Shown here: positions 48,681-58,112 of the stretch, one piece after another
How positions within the stretch are numbered: position 1 is the stretch's first letter
How the letters are laid out: each line of letters starts with the position of its first letter
Assembly: GCA_963753545.1 (NCBI GenBank)
Contig: CAVWCQ010000002.1
Location: 186,001-250,000 of the forward strand
Source: CAVWCQ01 sp963753545
GTDB taxonomy: Bacteria > Chloroflexota > Anaerolineae > Aggregatilineales > Aggregatilineaceae
DNA length: 64,000 nucleotides
Direction: 5' to 3'
Notes under the pieces: model-generated
The model's input: only the letters and a program-made list of their open reading frames with translations
Database searches by the model: none
What the model was told of the DNA's origin: nothing
Made by a program: the position numbers and the translations under genes

Positions 48681-48737
48681 TGGTCCGATAAAACTAGGTT
48701 GGTCCGATAAAATCAGGTTGGCCCGATAATCGCTATA
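48681..48737. repeat. Three tandem 19-bp iterons upstream of the aldolase gene
   Basis: Copies start at 48681, 48700 and 48719. The consensus is TGGTCCGATAAAA; the first two copies match over nearly all 19 bases and the third diverges (TGGCCCGATAATC). They lie between the DeoR-type gene and the aldolase start, about 150-205 bases upstream of the latter. DeoR-family proteins often bind spaced direct repeats, so this is a candidate operator for the neighbouring regulator. Confidence 0.65.
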
Positions 48738-48819
48738 GCCAGGAAAGAAGACATTTCATGGCGAAAGCCTCTCCTATCCACAAGCGAAAAACAACCTATG
48801 CAGTTGTGTCTTTTAAAAA

Positions 48820-49614
48820 CTAGACGGTGAGTAAGTTGATCTCCAAATCCCGAATTTGTTGAGCGATACTTTCGTCTAAATCATCATCCGTGACGAGGGT
48901 TCTGACAGCAGTAATGGGAGCAAGTTGAGCCAACGCCGACAGGTGGAATTTGCTGCTATCTGTCACTAAAATGACATCATCCCCGCAGTTCAAAAAGGCG
49001 CGTAAAAATTCGGCTTCTTCGGGCGTCTCGGCGCTGATTCCCCGCCTGACCGATACTGCCCGTGCGCCGATGATCACTTTATCCACACAAAGCTGACTAA
49101 GCATCTGGCGGGCTAACGTGCCGCGCACAGCCTGTTCATCGGGATCAATCGTGCCGCCCAGCATGATCAAACGGTGATGCCCCTGGCGCAGCAGTTCCTG
49201 CACGACCAGCAGTGATTCCGTCATAATGGTCAGATTGCTATGCCGATCCAGGTGGCGAGCTACGGCTAACCCGGTGCTGCCCCCAGCCAGCAGCAGCGTT
49301 TCGCCACTGCGAACTAAGCCAGCGGCGGCGGCCCCGATGCGTTCTTTTTCGGCGGCATGTTCCGACTGGCGCAGCATGATCGGGCTTTCTGTTGTCGCCA
49401 CCGTCGCCATGCGCATGATGCCGCCATGCGTCCGGCGCACAAGATTACGTTCCGTCAGCGTGATCAGATCCCGGCGGATTGTCGTTTCGCTTACGCCAAA
49501 CCGTTCGCTGAGTTCGGCAACCGTGACGCTGCCTGACTCATTCACTAAATTGACGATTTGCTCCTGCCGCTCAGGAGTCATCAGATCGTTTGAGGCCAAC
49601 ATGTTCTTCCTCAT
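48820..49614 (-). CDS. DeoR-family transcriptional regulator
   Basis: A 264-residue regulator. An N-terminal winged HTH (RQEQIVNLVNESGSVTVAELSERFGVSETTIRRDLITL) precedes a DeoRC sugar-phosphate sensor domain (GGSTGLAVARHL, LGGTIDPDEQAVRG, DSSKFHLSALAQLAPI). Effectors of the family are phosphorylated sugars, which suits a kinase/aldolase pathway. It lies between pfkB-type and aldolase genes in the same direction and probably controls this locus. Confidence 0.92.
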   Translation of the reverse strand: MRKNMLASNDLMTPERQEQIVNLVNESGSVTVAELSERFGVSETTIRRDLITLTERNLVRRTHGGIMRMATVATTESPIMLRQSEHAAEKERIGAAAAGLVRSGETLLLAGGSTGLAVARHLDRHSNLTIMTESLLVVQELLRQGHHRLIMLGGTIDPDEQAVRGTLARQMLSQLCVDKVIIGARAVSVRRGISAETPEEAEFLRAFLNCGDDVILVTDSSKFHLSALAQLAPITAVRTLVTDDDLDESIAQQIRDLEINLLTV

Positions 49615-49674
49615 CTGTTAATTGTTCCCGGAGACAAGATTTTAACGGTTAACTGCCTGACCCTTCAACCAGTG

Positions 49675-50580
49675 TTAAATCACATCAGACGAAGGAGCGT
49701 TGGTCGCGCCGCCAACCTGGGTTACGGCCTGCGCTCCACAAGCCGCCGCAAAGCGCAGAGCTTCCACCAGATCGCCGCGCATGATCGCAGTTGTATAAAT
49801 AAATCCGGCATTAAACGCATCCCCGGCTCCGGTGGTATCCACGGCCTCGACCACTAAAGAGGGAATAGAGACAGGCTTCTCATCGGCGCGCACAGCTATC
49901 GCCCCATTTGCGCCGCGTTTGATCACCACCGTACCCCGGACGTATTTCGCCAGTTTGGATGGATTCCATTCCCCATCACAGAGGGCCATTGCCTCGGATT
50001 CGTTCGGGAAGAAATAATCCGTCTCTTGCATGGTGGCGGCTAAATAGGGATTCCGCAGCCAGGCCTCCTGCGGATCCCACCCGGTATCCAGGGATGTCGT
50101 TAAGCCGTGCTCATGCGCCAGCCGGAACAGGCGCGGCAGTTCGGGCTGAAGCGCTGTTTGCAGGAAAAATGATCCGACGTGCAGATGGGCGTAATCCCGC
50201 ATGAGATCGCCGGTGAGAGGTGCGCCCGTAAACGCTGCCATCAGGCAGGGGCAGGTGAGCAGCGCGCGATCACGCTCATAGGTGAGCGCAATCGTCACGT
50301 CGGTCTGCGCGCCGGGCAGAACCTGAACCTGAGCCGTCCCTACACCAAATGTATGGAGTTCGCGCAGGACAAACTGACCCAGATCATCATCTCCGATTTG
50401 CCCGACAAAATCCACAGCAGCGCCCAACGCTGCCAGCCGCGCCGCCGTGATCGCGGACGAACTGCCTAACACGATCCGAAACCCGGTACTCCTGAGTTCC
50501 CGCCCCAGGACAGGCAAAGACGGAAGCCCTGTCATGATCAGATCGGCGTTTAGCTCCCCGGCGACCAGAATACGCCTCAT
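49675..50580 (-). CDS. PfkB/ribokinase-family sugar kinase
   Basis: ATG 50580 (MRRILVAGELNADLIMTGLP) overlaps the GH4 stop as TAATG, suggesting coupling; ATG 50595 is also in frame. The ATP-site motif DTTGAGDAFNAGFIY with the catalytic Asp is intact, as is the GSSSAITAARLAALGA sugar-site region. It phosphorylates a sugar or sugar phosphate in the cytoplasm. With a LacD-like aldolase nearby, tagatose-6-phosphate (to the 1,6-bisphosphate) is a likely substrate; this is inference. Confidence 0.88.
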   Translation of the reverse strand: MRRILVAGELNADLIMTGLPSLPVLGRELRSTGFRIVLGSSSAITAARLAALGAAVDFVGQIGDDDLGQFVLRELHTFGVGTAQVQVLPGAQTDVTIALTYERDRALLTCPCLMAAFTGAPLTGDLMRDYAHLHVGSFFLQTALQPELPRLFRLAHEHGLTTSLDTGWDPQEAWLRNPYLAATMQETDYFFPNESEAMALCDGEWNPSKLAKYVRGTVVIKRGANGAIAVRADEKPVSIPSLVVEAVDTTGAGDAFNAGFIYTTAIMRGDLVEALRFAAACGAQAVTQVGGATNAPSSDVI

Positions 50581-51889
50581 TATTTTTGCATCCATTCCGG
50601 CAGATAGCGCGCTTCCGTGACCGCCATTTCATCGAACATGGAGCGGATTTCGGCGGGTGAACAAACCGCTGCGGTGAGCGGATCGATCATGAGCGCATAA
50701 AACGCCGCTTCCCGGTTTTGTTCCAGGACCGCTGTCGCGACCAGATCATGGAACGACATGTGCGCCACGTCGAGATGTGCTAACTGCGTCGGCAGGCTGC
50801 CAAAATGCACGGGCTGAACGCCGTTTTTGTTCACCAGACAGGCCACTTCAACGACGCCATCCTGGGGCAGGTTGGTGATCAAACCCGTGTTCGGCACATT
50901 GCCATAAATCAGAGCAGGGCAGTCGGTTTCAATGGCTTCCATAATATAGGAGGCAAATTCCGGCCCGCGCTCCAGGATCACGTCTTCTTCGCCCCGGATC
51001 AAACGGCGCATCATTTCGTCGGCTTCCGCTCTCCAGCGGGGCCAATTGTTCGCATAGAACCCGGTTTCGCCGCGGTATTCCGAGCGAGTGTAGCGGTTGA
51101 CCAGATCAGGACGTTTGCGGAAATAGGGCACATATTCCGAAAAATGCCCGCTGCCTTCGGTCACGAACGCGCCCAGGTGCAGCATCATTTCAAAGCGGAT
51201 CGGGTCCTGTTCGTAGATGGCCGGGTCTTTGGCTTTTTCGCGCAGCAGCGGGTACATATCTTCACTGCTGCAAGTCACTTCCACTAGCCATGCCAGATGG
51301 TTGATCCCCGCTGCCCGAAATTTCAGTTCTTCAAACGGGATGCCCAGATACCCGGCGATCTGCTGCGCCGTGTGCTGGATCGAATGGCACAGCCCAACAA
51401 TCGGCAGCGATGAGGCGCGAATACCCGTCAGGCAAGTGAGGGACATCGGATTGGTATAGTTCATGACCAGCGCGTTCGGGGCCAGCCGCTCCGCATCCGC
51501 CAGAATATCCAGCCACGCCGGGAGCGTGCGCAGCGCCTTAAAAAGCCCGCCGGGGCCAATGGTGTCCCCGATGCATTGGTTGACTCCGTATTTCATGGGA
51601 ATATCAAAGTCGTGGCGCACATTGGGCAAACCTTCGACTTCGATGGTGTTGATCAGATAATCGGTTCCGGCAAGCATGTCATTGCGATTAGTAGAGGCCT
51701 CAACTCGCCAGTTTTTTCCTGATTGTTTGATGACCAGTTCTGCCACTTTATGCACAAGTTCGAGTCGTTCGGGTCGATATCGACCAGCGCAAACACCCCC
51801 AACTCCAGCGCGGGCGTCATGAGGATGTCCGTCATAATTTCATAGGTGAATACCGAACTCCCGGCTCCTACAAACGTGATCTTAGGCAT
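50580..51889 (-). CDS. GH4 glycosidase, alpha-galactosidase type, frameshifted
   Basis: ATG 51889 (MPKITFVGAGSSVFTYEIMTDIL) follows GAGGAA. GH4 enzymes are NAD+ and Mn2+ dependent; the Rossmann motif GAGSSVF, the metal-site CHSIQHT and GINHLAW are visible. The CHS(I/V) sequence is typical of the MelA alpha-galactosidase branch. One base is missing near 51765: IDPN should continue as RLELVHKVAELVIKQ. The remaining frame is intact to TAA 50580-50582. Joined length is about 436 residues, normal for the family. It probably releases galactose-type sugars from alpha-linked oligosaccharides in the cytoplasm. Confidence 0.88.
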
Positions 51890-51939
51890 ACGTTCCTCGT
51901 GAAAATCTCTCTCAAACACCCAGTTTATACCCACCCCAC

Positions 51940-51968
51940 ATCGTATGCTGTTCATGCTTTTTTGTCAA
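51940..51968 (-). promoter_or_regulatory. Promoter of the GH4-kinase-DeoR-aldolase operon
   Basis: On the minus strand, TTGACA (51963-51968) and TACGAT (51940-51945) are 17 bases apart, 51 bases before the GH4 start. The -35 box is consensus. Confidence 0.55.
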
Positions 51969-52018
51969 GCGTTTATGATTTTTTATGCACGAATTGCCAT
52001 CGAAAACGAACGAATATG

Positions 52019-52047
52019 TTGACACGCGCCATTATATATGCTTCAAT
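52019..52047 (+). promoter_or_regulatory. Divergent promoter for the amidohydrolase-SIS genes
   Basis: TTGACA (52019-52024) and TTCAAT (52042-52047) are 17 bases apart, 64 bases before ATG 52111. Together with the minus-strand promoter at 51940-51968 it makes a divergent control region of about 220 bases. Confidence 0.5.
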
Positions 52048-52110
52048 GTGGGCGAATGTGATTTATTTTGATTGCGCGCCGGTACAGTCATTTCTCAGGA
52101 TTGCAGCAAA

Positions 52111-53169
52111 ATGGACCACTCTTCCGAACACTTGCTTTTAAAAGATTTCCGCCCACGTCCCCGGCTGTTCGTCAAAGAAACCTATGTAGAAAAACCGCGC
52201 TTCCCAGTCATTGACGCTCATAACCACCTCGCAGAGCCTTTTGGCGGCGGCTGGGATCACAAGCCCCTGCCGGAACTGCTCGATATTCTGGATACGGCCC
52301 AGGTGCGCACCTATATCGACCTGGACGGCGGCTGGGGCGAAGACAAATTGAACTTCCACCTGGATTATTTCAAGGCCCCGGCCCCGGATCGTTTTGTGAT
52401 CTTCGGCGGCGTGGATTGGAACGCCTGGGCCGAACACGGCGATCATTTTGGCGATTGGGCCTCTGAACGGCTGCGTATTCAGGCGCAGCGCGGCGCGCAG
52501 GGTTTAAAAATCTGGAAACCCTTTGGACTGCATGTGCGTGATCAGCATGGCACGCGGGTGACGATTGACGATCCCCGGCTGGACCCGATCTGGGCGACGG
52601 CAGGCGAACTTAAACTGCCTGTGATCATTCATATCGCGGATCCGGTGGCATTCTTTGATCCGCTGGATGAAACCAATGAACGATGGGAGGAACTGCACGC
52701 CCAACCCGATTGGCAGTTCCCCAGCCCACCCTTCCCCAGCTTTATGACCCTCCTGAACGGTCTCGCCCATCTGATCGAACGCCATCCCGAAACTACCTTT
52801 ATCGGCGCGCATGTGGGCTGTTACTCCGAGAACCTGAGGTGGGTCAGCCAGCTACTGGATCGGTGTCCTAACTTTTATGTGGACATCAGTGCCCGGATCA
52901 GTGAATTAGGCCGCCAGCCCTATTCCTCGCGGCGGTTCTTTATGCAGTACGCGGATCGAATTCTCTTCGGGGCGGATGTCGGCCCCAATCTGGATTACTA
53001 TCGTCTGATGTATCGCTTCCTGGAAACCGACGACGAATATTTCAACTATGGCCTGACGGAGATTCCGGGCCAGGGGCGCTGGTTTATCTATGGGCTTTAT
53101 CTTCCTGACGACGTTCTGCAAAAAGTCTATTTCCAGAACGCCCGGCGGATCATTTTAGGTGAGGGGTAA
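52111..53169 (+). CDS. Amidohydrolase-2 family metal-dependent hydrolase
   Basis: ATG 52111 has AGGA upstream; a TTG at 52072 is in frame but lies inside the promoter region. The TIM-barrel hydrolase of about 352 residues has the metal motif DAHNHL, then a strand with IIHIAD, GAHVGCYSE and FGADVGPN (catalytic Asp). The PF04909 family includes decarboxylases and lactonases. The substrate is unknown; a sugar lactone or a similar product of this locus is possible. It is followed after 3 bases by the SIS gene. Confidence 0.82.
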   Translation: MDHSSEHLLLKDFRPRPRLFVKETYVEKPRFPVIDAHNHLAEPFGGGWDHKPLPELLDILDTAQVRTYIDLDGGWGEDKLNFHLDYFKAPAPDRFVIFGGVDWNAWAEHGDHFGDWASERLRIQAQRGAQGLKIWKPFGLHVRDQHGTRVTIDDPRLDPIWATAGELKLPVIIHIADPVAFFDPLDETNERWEELHAQPDWQFPSPPFPSFMTLLNGLAHLIERHPETTFIGAHVGCYSENLRWVSQLLDRCPNFYVDISARISELGRQPYSSRRFFMQYADRILFGADVGPNLDYYRLMYRFLETDDEYFNYGLTEIPGQGRWFIYGLYLPDDVLQKVYFQNARRIILGEG

Positions 53170-53172
53170 TTT

Positions 53173-54199
53173 ATGACAGGCAACTATACACACGCTGAGA
53201 TCATGAGCCAGCCCGAAGTCTGGGCGGCAGCGCTGGACACGATTCAACAGCAAGAGAAGACGATCCGCGCGTTTTACCAGGAAGGCAAGTACGAGACTAT
53301 CGTCTTTACGGGCTGCGGTTCCACGTATTATCTGGCGCTTGCCGCTGCCGCGCTCACTCAGCAGTTCACGAAGATACCCGGTGCGCGGTGTTCCCGCCTC
53401 TGAAGCGTGGCTCAATCCCGAGGCCGTATATCGTCCAGGGCAGCGAACGCTGCTCATAACAGTGAGCCGGTCCGGTGAGACAACCGAAACGCTTCGTGCA
53501 GGCATCGCTTTTCTGGAGCGAAAGCAGGGCGATTTGCTGACTCTGAGCTGCTACCCGGATCGCGCGCTTGCCCACATGGGCGCGCTGAATTTGTTGTTCC
53601 CCGAAGCCCAGGAAGAAAGTGTTGTACAGACCCGCGCCTTCTCGACTCTCTATCTGGCAACCGTTGTCCTCGCCACCTTGTGGAGCGGGCGTGACAACCT
53701 GATGAACCAGTTGGGAAAACTTCCCGAAGTTGGGCGGCGCTTGCTGTCGATCTATGGCGGTTTGCCAGCGCAGTTGGTGGATGATGACAGCATTGATCGC
53801 TTTTATTTCCTCGGTTCGGGGCCTCGGTATGGGCTGGCCTGCGAACTGAGCCTGAAAATGAAAGAGATGTCCCTTTCGCACAGTGAGCCATTCCATTTTA
53901 TGGAATTCCGGCACGGTCCTATGTCGATGGTCACACCTTCGACGCTGTTAGTCGGCCTGCGCTCCGATCTCAACCGGATGCACGAACAGGCGGTTCTGAA
54001 TGAAATGTCCCGGCGCGGCGCGCGGCTGCTGGTTATGGCGGAGTCGGATGCTGAAGTTGAATTTCACTCCAGCATAGACGAGGCCCTGCGCAATGTGCTC
54101 TATCTGCCTCTCGGTCAGTTAGTTGCTTTTGAGCAAGCCATTCATAAATCGTTTGATCCAGATCGTCCCCATAATCTCACAGCCGTCGTCCGGCTGTAA
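53173..54199 (+). CDS. SIS-domain sugar isomerase/deaminase (AgaS/GlmS-like), frameshifted
   Basis: The first frame (MTGNYTHAEIMSQPEVWAAALDTI, FTGCGSTYYLALAAA) runs to TKIP near 53375. One extra G (CCCGGTG) shifts it, and the other frame continues VRGVPASEAWLNPEAVYRPGQ and VSRSGETTET to TAA 54197-54199. It has two SIS domains and about 342 residues; the second half includes FLGSGPRYGLACELSLKMKEM. This is the GlmS/AgaS isomerase fold without glutaminase. AgaS-type members convert galactosamine-6-phosphate to tagatose-6-phosphate, which would feed the nearby kinase and aldolase. The assignment of substrate is inference. Confidence 0.8.
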
Positions 54200-54236
54200 T
54201 GGGCGAGAGGAAGTCCATAAGCGTTAGATGATCAGT

Positions 54237-54274
54237 GGGCTGTGTTCGGACGACAAAAGGTGCCGAGACAGCCC
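54237..54274 (+). terminator. Hairpin downstream of the SIS gene
   Basis: GGGCTGT (54237-54243) pairs with ACAGCCC (54268-54274), with TCGG/CCGA pairing inside. It lies 38 bases after the SIS stop. No T-run follows, so termination is uncertain. Confidence 0.35.
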
Positions 54275-54375
54275 CTGTTCACCCCCCGATTTGAATTATG
54301 CCCCATAGTGTGCAGCACAACCTGGATAAATCAGGGCAGATGCGTCATTTGTCCAACTGATAGAGGGGAGAGTCC

Positions 54376-54404
54376 AAGACAGATTTTGCCACCTCCCGTA
54401 TAGT
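54376..54404 (+). promoter_or_regulatory. Promoter for the pseudo-receiver operon, predicting a leaderless mRNA
   Basis: AAGACA (54376-54381) and TATAGT (54399-54404) are 17 bases apart. ATG 54411 begins only 6 bases after the -10 box, so transcription would start at or next to the start codon. No ribosome-binding sequence is seen before the ATG. Confidence 0.45.
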
Positions 54405-54410
54405 GAATTT

Positions 54411-54779
54411 ATGAAAACAAATGAAGTTCGAGATCACCAACCAATCATTCTCATCATTGACGACAATGCCGCCATGTTAGCGCTTTATGGGGAGATACTC
54501 CATTCGGACTATCACGTTCTCACTTGTTCAAATTCGCAAGGCGCAACGGGGATCCTCGCTGCGGAAAGCACGCAATTGGTTATTCTGGAACCGGCAGTTG
54601 GTGGACAATACGGTTGGGAGTTATTGAGAACTATAACAGGCAAATACTCAGTTCCCGTTATTGTGTGCAGCGCCCTGGATGATCGAAAATCCGGTCTGGA
54701 AGCAGGCGCTGTGGCCTATCTGGTCAAACCAGTCTTGCCTGCGGCACTGCGCGAGGTAGTAAAAAGCATTTTAGGTTAA
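54411..54779 (+). CDS. Stand-alone receiver-domain protein with Glu at the phosphorylation site
   Basis: A 122-residue CheY-like receiver domain with nothing else. The acidic pair Asp17/Asp18 (LIIDDNA) and Lys106 (LVKPVLP) are conserved. The phospho-acceptor position carries Glu60 (LVILEPAVGG) instead of Asp. Glu can mimic a phosphorylated Asp, so the protein may be locked active and independent of a kinase. It opens the third sugar ABC operon (13 bases before the permease) and may regulate it or respond to the hybrid kinase at 61325. Confidence 0.82.
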   Translation: MKTNEVRDHQPIILIIDDNAAMLALYGEILHSDYHVLTCSNSQGATGILAAESTQLVILEPAVGGQYGWELLRTITGKYSVPVIVCSALDDRKSGLEAGAVAYLVKPVLPAALREVVKSILG

Positions 54780-54792
54780 AGGATTTAGACTG

Positions 54793-55710
54793 ATGCAAAT
54801 CATTCACGCACGTTCACGCCCGAAATGGCTGAAACAATGGTTACGCACTGAAACTCTGATAGCCTGGTTATTCCTTCTACCCAGCTTGATCGGCATCATT
54901 ATTTTTGTGTTTGTCCCAGCGGTGCGCGGCTTTTATTTGAGTTTCACGAATTCCGATCTGCTGACACGGTCCGATTTTATCGGGATACAGAACTACGAAA
55001 GATTGGTCGACGACAAGCAGTTTTGGCTGTCTCTCCGCATCACCATCAAATATGTTTTGTGGAATATTCCGCTTCAGACCGCCATCGCCTTAATACTTGC
55101 CAATCTTCTAAAACAATTCGCCAAATCCAATATCATACGCAGCATCATCTTCCTGCCTTATCTCTTCCCGATGGTCATGGTCACTATGATCTGGCTGACC
55201 ATCATGGATTACCAGTTTGGGCCGATCAACGGCTTTCTAGACCTCATTGGTCTTAAAAAATACGGCTTTTTTAATCAGGAAACCATTATTCCTTCCTTAG
55301 CCTGGATCAATACCTGGCGTCACGCAGGGTATGTATCTGTTCTATTTTTTGCTGGATTGCAAACCATCCCTGACGAAGTTTATGAGGCAGCCAGGATTGA
55401 CGGCGCGAATGCCTGGCAATCCTTCAGACGGATAACGTGGCCCCTACTGCGACCCGTGACCGCCTTTGTATTGATCACCTCAGTCGTGGGTTCCTTCCAG
55501 GTCTGGGACAGCGTGGCTGTTGCTGCAACGCCTTCTGGCGGTCCAGGCGGATCCAGCCGCGTGATCTTTTGGTACATCACCAATCTGGCCTTTACCCGTC
55601 TGGATATGGGTTACGCAGCCACGGTTGCTGTCGCACTGTTCGTTATTAGTTTGGTGATCGCACTGGGCCAGATGTGGTATTTCCGCGCCAATACATCCGA
55701 TTTGGGGTGA
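54793..55710 (+). CDS. Carbohydrate ABC importer permease (MalF type)
   Basis: A 305-residue permease with about 6 TM helices. The EAA loop is PDEVYEAARIDGANAWQSFRRITWPLLRPV, and the following AATPSGGPGGSSRVIFWYI is family-typical. AAAGGAT precedes ATG 54793. It is followed after 7 bases by the MalG-type gene. Confidence 0.9.
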   Translation: MQIIHARSRPKWLKQWLRTETLIAWLFLLPSLIGIIIFVFVPAVRGFYLSFTNSDLLTRSDFIGIQNYERLVDDKQFWLSLRITIKYVLWNIPLQTAIALILANLLKQFAKSNIIRSIIFLPYLFPMVMVTMIWLTIMDYQFGPINGFLDLIGLKKYGFFNQETIIPSLAWINTWRHAGYVSVLFFAGLQTIPDEVYEAARIDGANAWQSFRRITWPLLRPVTAFVLITSVVGSFQVWDSVAVAATPSGGPGGSSRVIFWYITNLAFTRLDMGYAATVAVALFVISLVIALGQMWYFRANTSDLG

Positions 55711-55717
55711 CAAGACA

Positions 55718-56662
55718 ATGAATATTAGCGACACGCGTCTAACTCGGCAGCTACAAGAAACATCCGCCGCATGGATACACAGGGTGAAATGGGGCAGACT
55801 GCTTGCCTGGGGATTTCTGATATTGTGGATATTGATCACTCTCTTTCCCGTGTATTGGATAGCACGCATGGCATTCTCTACCCAGAAGATGCTGCTTGCC
55901 AACCCAACCAGTCTGGTGCCGGTGCAGTTTACTACCGATGCATTTAGGCGTGTGCTTGGTCAGCTACCGCTGCAAACGGTGCTGGATCAGGGGGGATCGC
56001 CTAAAGTCATGCGTTTTGATCTCTACCTGCGCACGACGTTTATGATCACCCTGACCGTCAGTATCGGTTCCACGATTTTTAACGCGATGGCGGCCTATGC
56101 CTTCTCCCGCCTGCGGTTTCCGCTGCGCAACAAAATCTTTTACATGTATCTGATTGTCCAGATTATGCCCTCGGTATTGGGGCTGATCCCGAATTTCATT
56201 TTCATCCAGAACCTGGGATGGCTTGGGACACGGAGGGGTATTATCGCTCCAGCTTTCCTGGGAAGCGCTTTTGGGGTGTTTTTCCTGCGGCAGTTCTTCC
56301 TGGGCATCAACCGAGAGTTGGAAGAGGCCGCGATGCTGGATGGAGCCAGCTTGTTTGGGATTTTCTGGCGCATCGTCGTTCCCATGAGTATGCCAGCCAT
56401 AACCACGATGTTTCTGCTTTCCTATATGGGATCCTGGAATGAATTACAGTGGTCCTATTTTGCTGGTGGCAATGGGCGCATCGAAAGTACCACCACCTTA
56501 ACCGTAGCGATGATGGCCTTTCGAGCCCAAACACAGCGCGGCCTACCCGATTACACCGGCCTGATGGCTGGAACACTGATCAGTATTATCCCGATCCTTA
56601 TCCTATTCCTGCTTTTTGGACGCAAGCTGGTTGATTCAATCAAGTTCCAGGGTTACCGGTGA
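55718..56662 (+). CDS. Carbohydrate ABC importer permease (MalG type)
   Basis: A 314-residue permease with about 6 TM helices. The EAA loop reads NRELEEAAMLDGASLFGIFWRIVVPMSMPAI. It is the partner of the preceding permease. The binding-protein gene follows after 95 bases, the reverse of the gene order in the other two systems here. Confidence 0.9.
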   Translation: MNISDTRLTRQLQETSAAWIHRVKWGRLLAWGFLILWILITLFPVYWIARMAFSTQKMLLANPTSLVPVQFTTDAFRRVLGQLPLQTVLDQGGSPKVMRFDLYLRTTFMITLTVSIGSTIFNAMAAYAFSRLRFPLRNKIFYMYLIVQIMPSVLGLIPNFIFIQNLGWLGTRRGIIAPAFLGSAFGVFFLRQFFLGINRELEEAAMLDGASLFGIFWRIVVPMSMPAITTMFLLSYMGSWNELQWSYFAGGNGRIESTTTLTVAMMAFRAQTQRGLPDYTGLMAGTLISIIPILILFLLFGRKLVDSIKFQGYR

Positions 56663-56757
56663 TTTCGGTAAACAAAAAAGAAGGAGGTGGTTATTTATAG
56701 ATGGTTCGGGTGTCATCTTTGGTACGGGTCTGCTTCGCTTAAATAAGGAGAATAAAT

Positions 56758-58092
56758 ATGAAATCTAGTAAGTTATTTTCAGTGATCGTCGTCTTGTTGG
56801 TGGTGAGTGCAGCACTCCCAATCAGCAGCCGCGTTTCATTCGCCCAAGACAATGTTGAGCTGCGTTACGCCCTGTGGGATTCCAATCAACAGCCTGCTTA
56901 TCAGGCCTGCGCCGACGAGTTCACACGTCGCAATCCCAACATAACCGTCAAGATTGAGCAGGCGGGTTGGAACGAATATTGGGACGGTCTGACAACCGCG
57001 CTGGTCGCCAAAACGGCCCCCGATGTCTTCACGGATCATGGGGGTCGCTACCCGGAACTGATGAGCCGGAATCAACTGCTGGATATTCAGCCGTACGTGG
57101 AACGGGATGGCGTTGATACCAGCATCTATCTGGTAAATGCTGATCTGTGGGTGAAAGACGGCAAGCGGTACGGGCTGCCGAAAGACTGGGATACCATCGC
57201 GATTTACTACAATAAGGCTATGTTTGAGGCCGCGGGGATCACCGAAGAAGACATCGCCAACTGGACCTGGAATCCTGAAGATGGTGGAACCTTCATGGAA
57301 AGCATCGCCAAGCTCACACTGGATGCAGACGGGCGAAATGGTCTGGACCCCGATTTCGACAAAAACAACGTGGTTCAGTGGGGGTTCTCCGGTGGTCCCG
57401 GAGATGCCAGCAGTGGTGCCCAGCCTGACTGGTCAGGTTTTGCCGCCAGCACTGGTTTCCAGTTGACGGATGGCCCGTGGACGACTACTTATCACTATGA
57501 TGATCCGCGCGTGGCCGCCACTGTTCAATGGTGGGCCGACTTGCACCTGGAGCATGGGTTCGCACCTGGAACCGACCAGCTCGGCAGCGGCATTGAGACC
57601 CTGTTTCTGGCAGGCAGCACGGCCATGTACCCGATGGGTTCATGGGAGATTGGTTGGATTTCCAGCAGTGCGACCTTCGAAGTCGGTTTTGCCCCGCTTC
57701 CAGCAGGTCCTGTGGGACGTCGCTCTCCGATCAACGGCCTGTCCGACGCTATTTACGCTGGCACCAAGCACCCGGAAGAAGCCTGGCAGTGGGTTAAGTT
57801 CCTGGCTTCGCCGGATTGTGCCAACATCGTAGGCGACTACGGCGTTGTTTTCCCGGCTATCCAGACCGGTGTGGATCGAGCTATCGCGGCTTATGAATCG
57901 AAGGCGCTTGATGTCTCCGCATTTACTGATATTGCGGCGGACCCAGAAGGCACCTATTTGCTCCCGATCACTGAACACGGCACTGAAATCCGTGACATTC
58001 TTCAGCCGGTGTTGCAGAACATCTTTGATGGCGTGGAAACCGCTGACAAGGCACTGCCGGAAATTAACGACGAGATCAACTCTCTGTTCTAG
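56758..58092 (+). CDS. ABC sugar-binding protein
   Basis: A 444-residue family 1 solute-binding protein with a Sec signal (VIVVLLVVSAALPISSRVSFAQ) and no lipobox. Typical segments are VELRYALWDSNQQPAYQACADEFTRRNP, YGLPKDWDTIAIYYNKAMFEAAGI and GSTAMYPMGSWEIGW. AAGGAGAATAA precedes ATG 56758. It delivers an unknown oligosaccharide to the two permeases encoded upstream; alpha-galactosides are plausible from the GH31 and GH4 neighbours. Confidence 0.9.
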   Translation: MKSSKLFSVIVVLLVVSAALPISSRVSFAQDNVELRYALWDSNQQPAYQACADEFTRRNPNITVKIEQAGWNEYWDGLTTALVAKTAPDVFTDHGGRYPELMSRNQLLDIQPYVERDGVDTSIYLVNADLWVKDGKRYGLPKDWDTIAIYYNKAMFEAAGITEEDIANWTWNPEDGGTFMESIAKLTLDADGRNGLDPDFDKNNVVQWGFSGGPGDASSGAQPDWSGFAASTGFQLTDGPWTTTYHYDDPRVAATVQWWADLHLEHGFAPGTDQLGSGIETLFLAGSTAMYPMGSWEIGWISSSATFEVGFAPLPAGPVGRRSPINGLSDAIYAGTKHPEEAWQWVKFLASPDCANIVGDYGVVFPAIQTGVDRAIAAYESKALDVSAFTDIAADPEGTYLLPITEHGTEIRDILQPVLQNIFDGVETADKALPEINDEINSLF

Positions 58093-58112
58093 CTGATACC
58101 CTGGTTTCGCGT

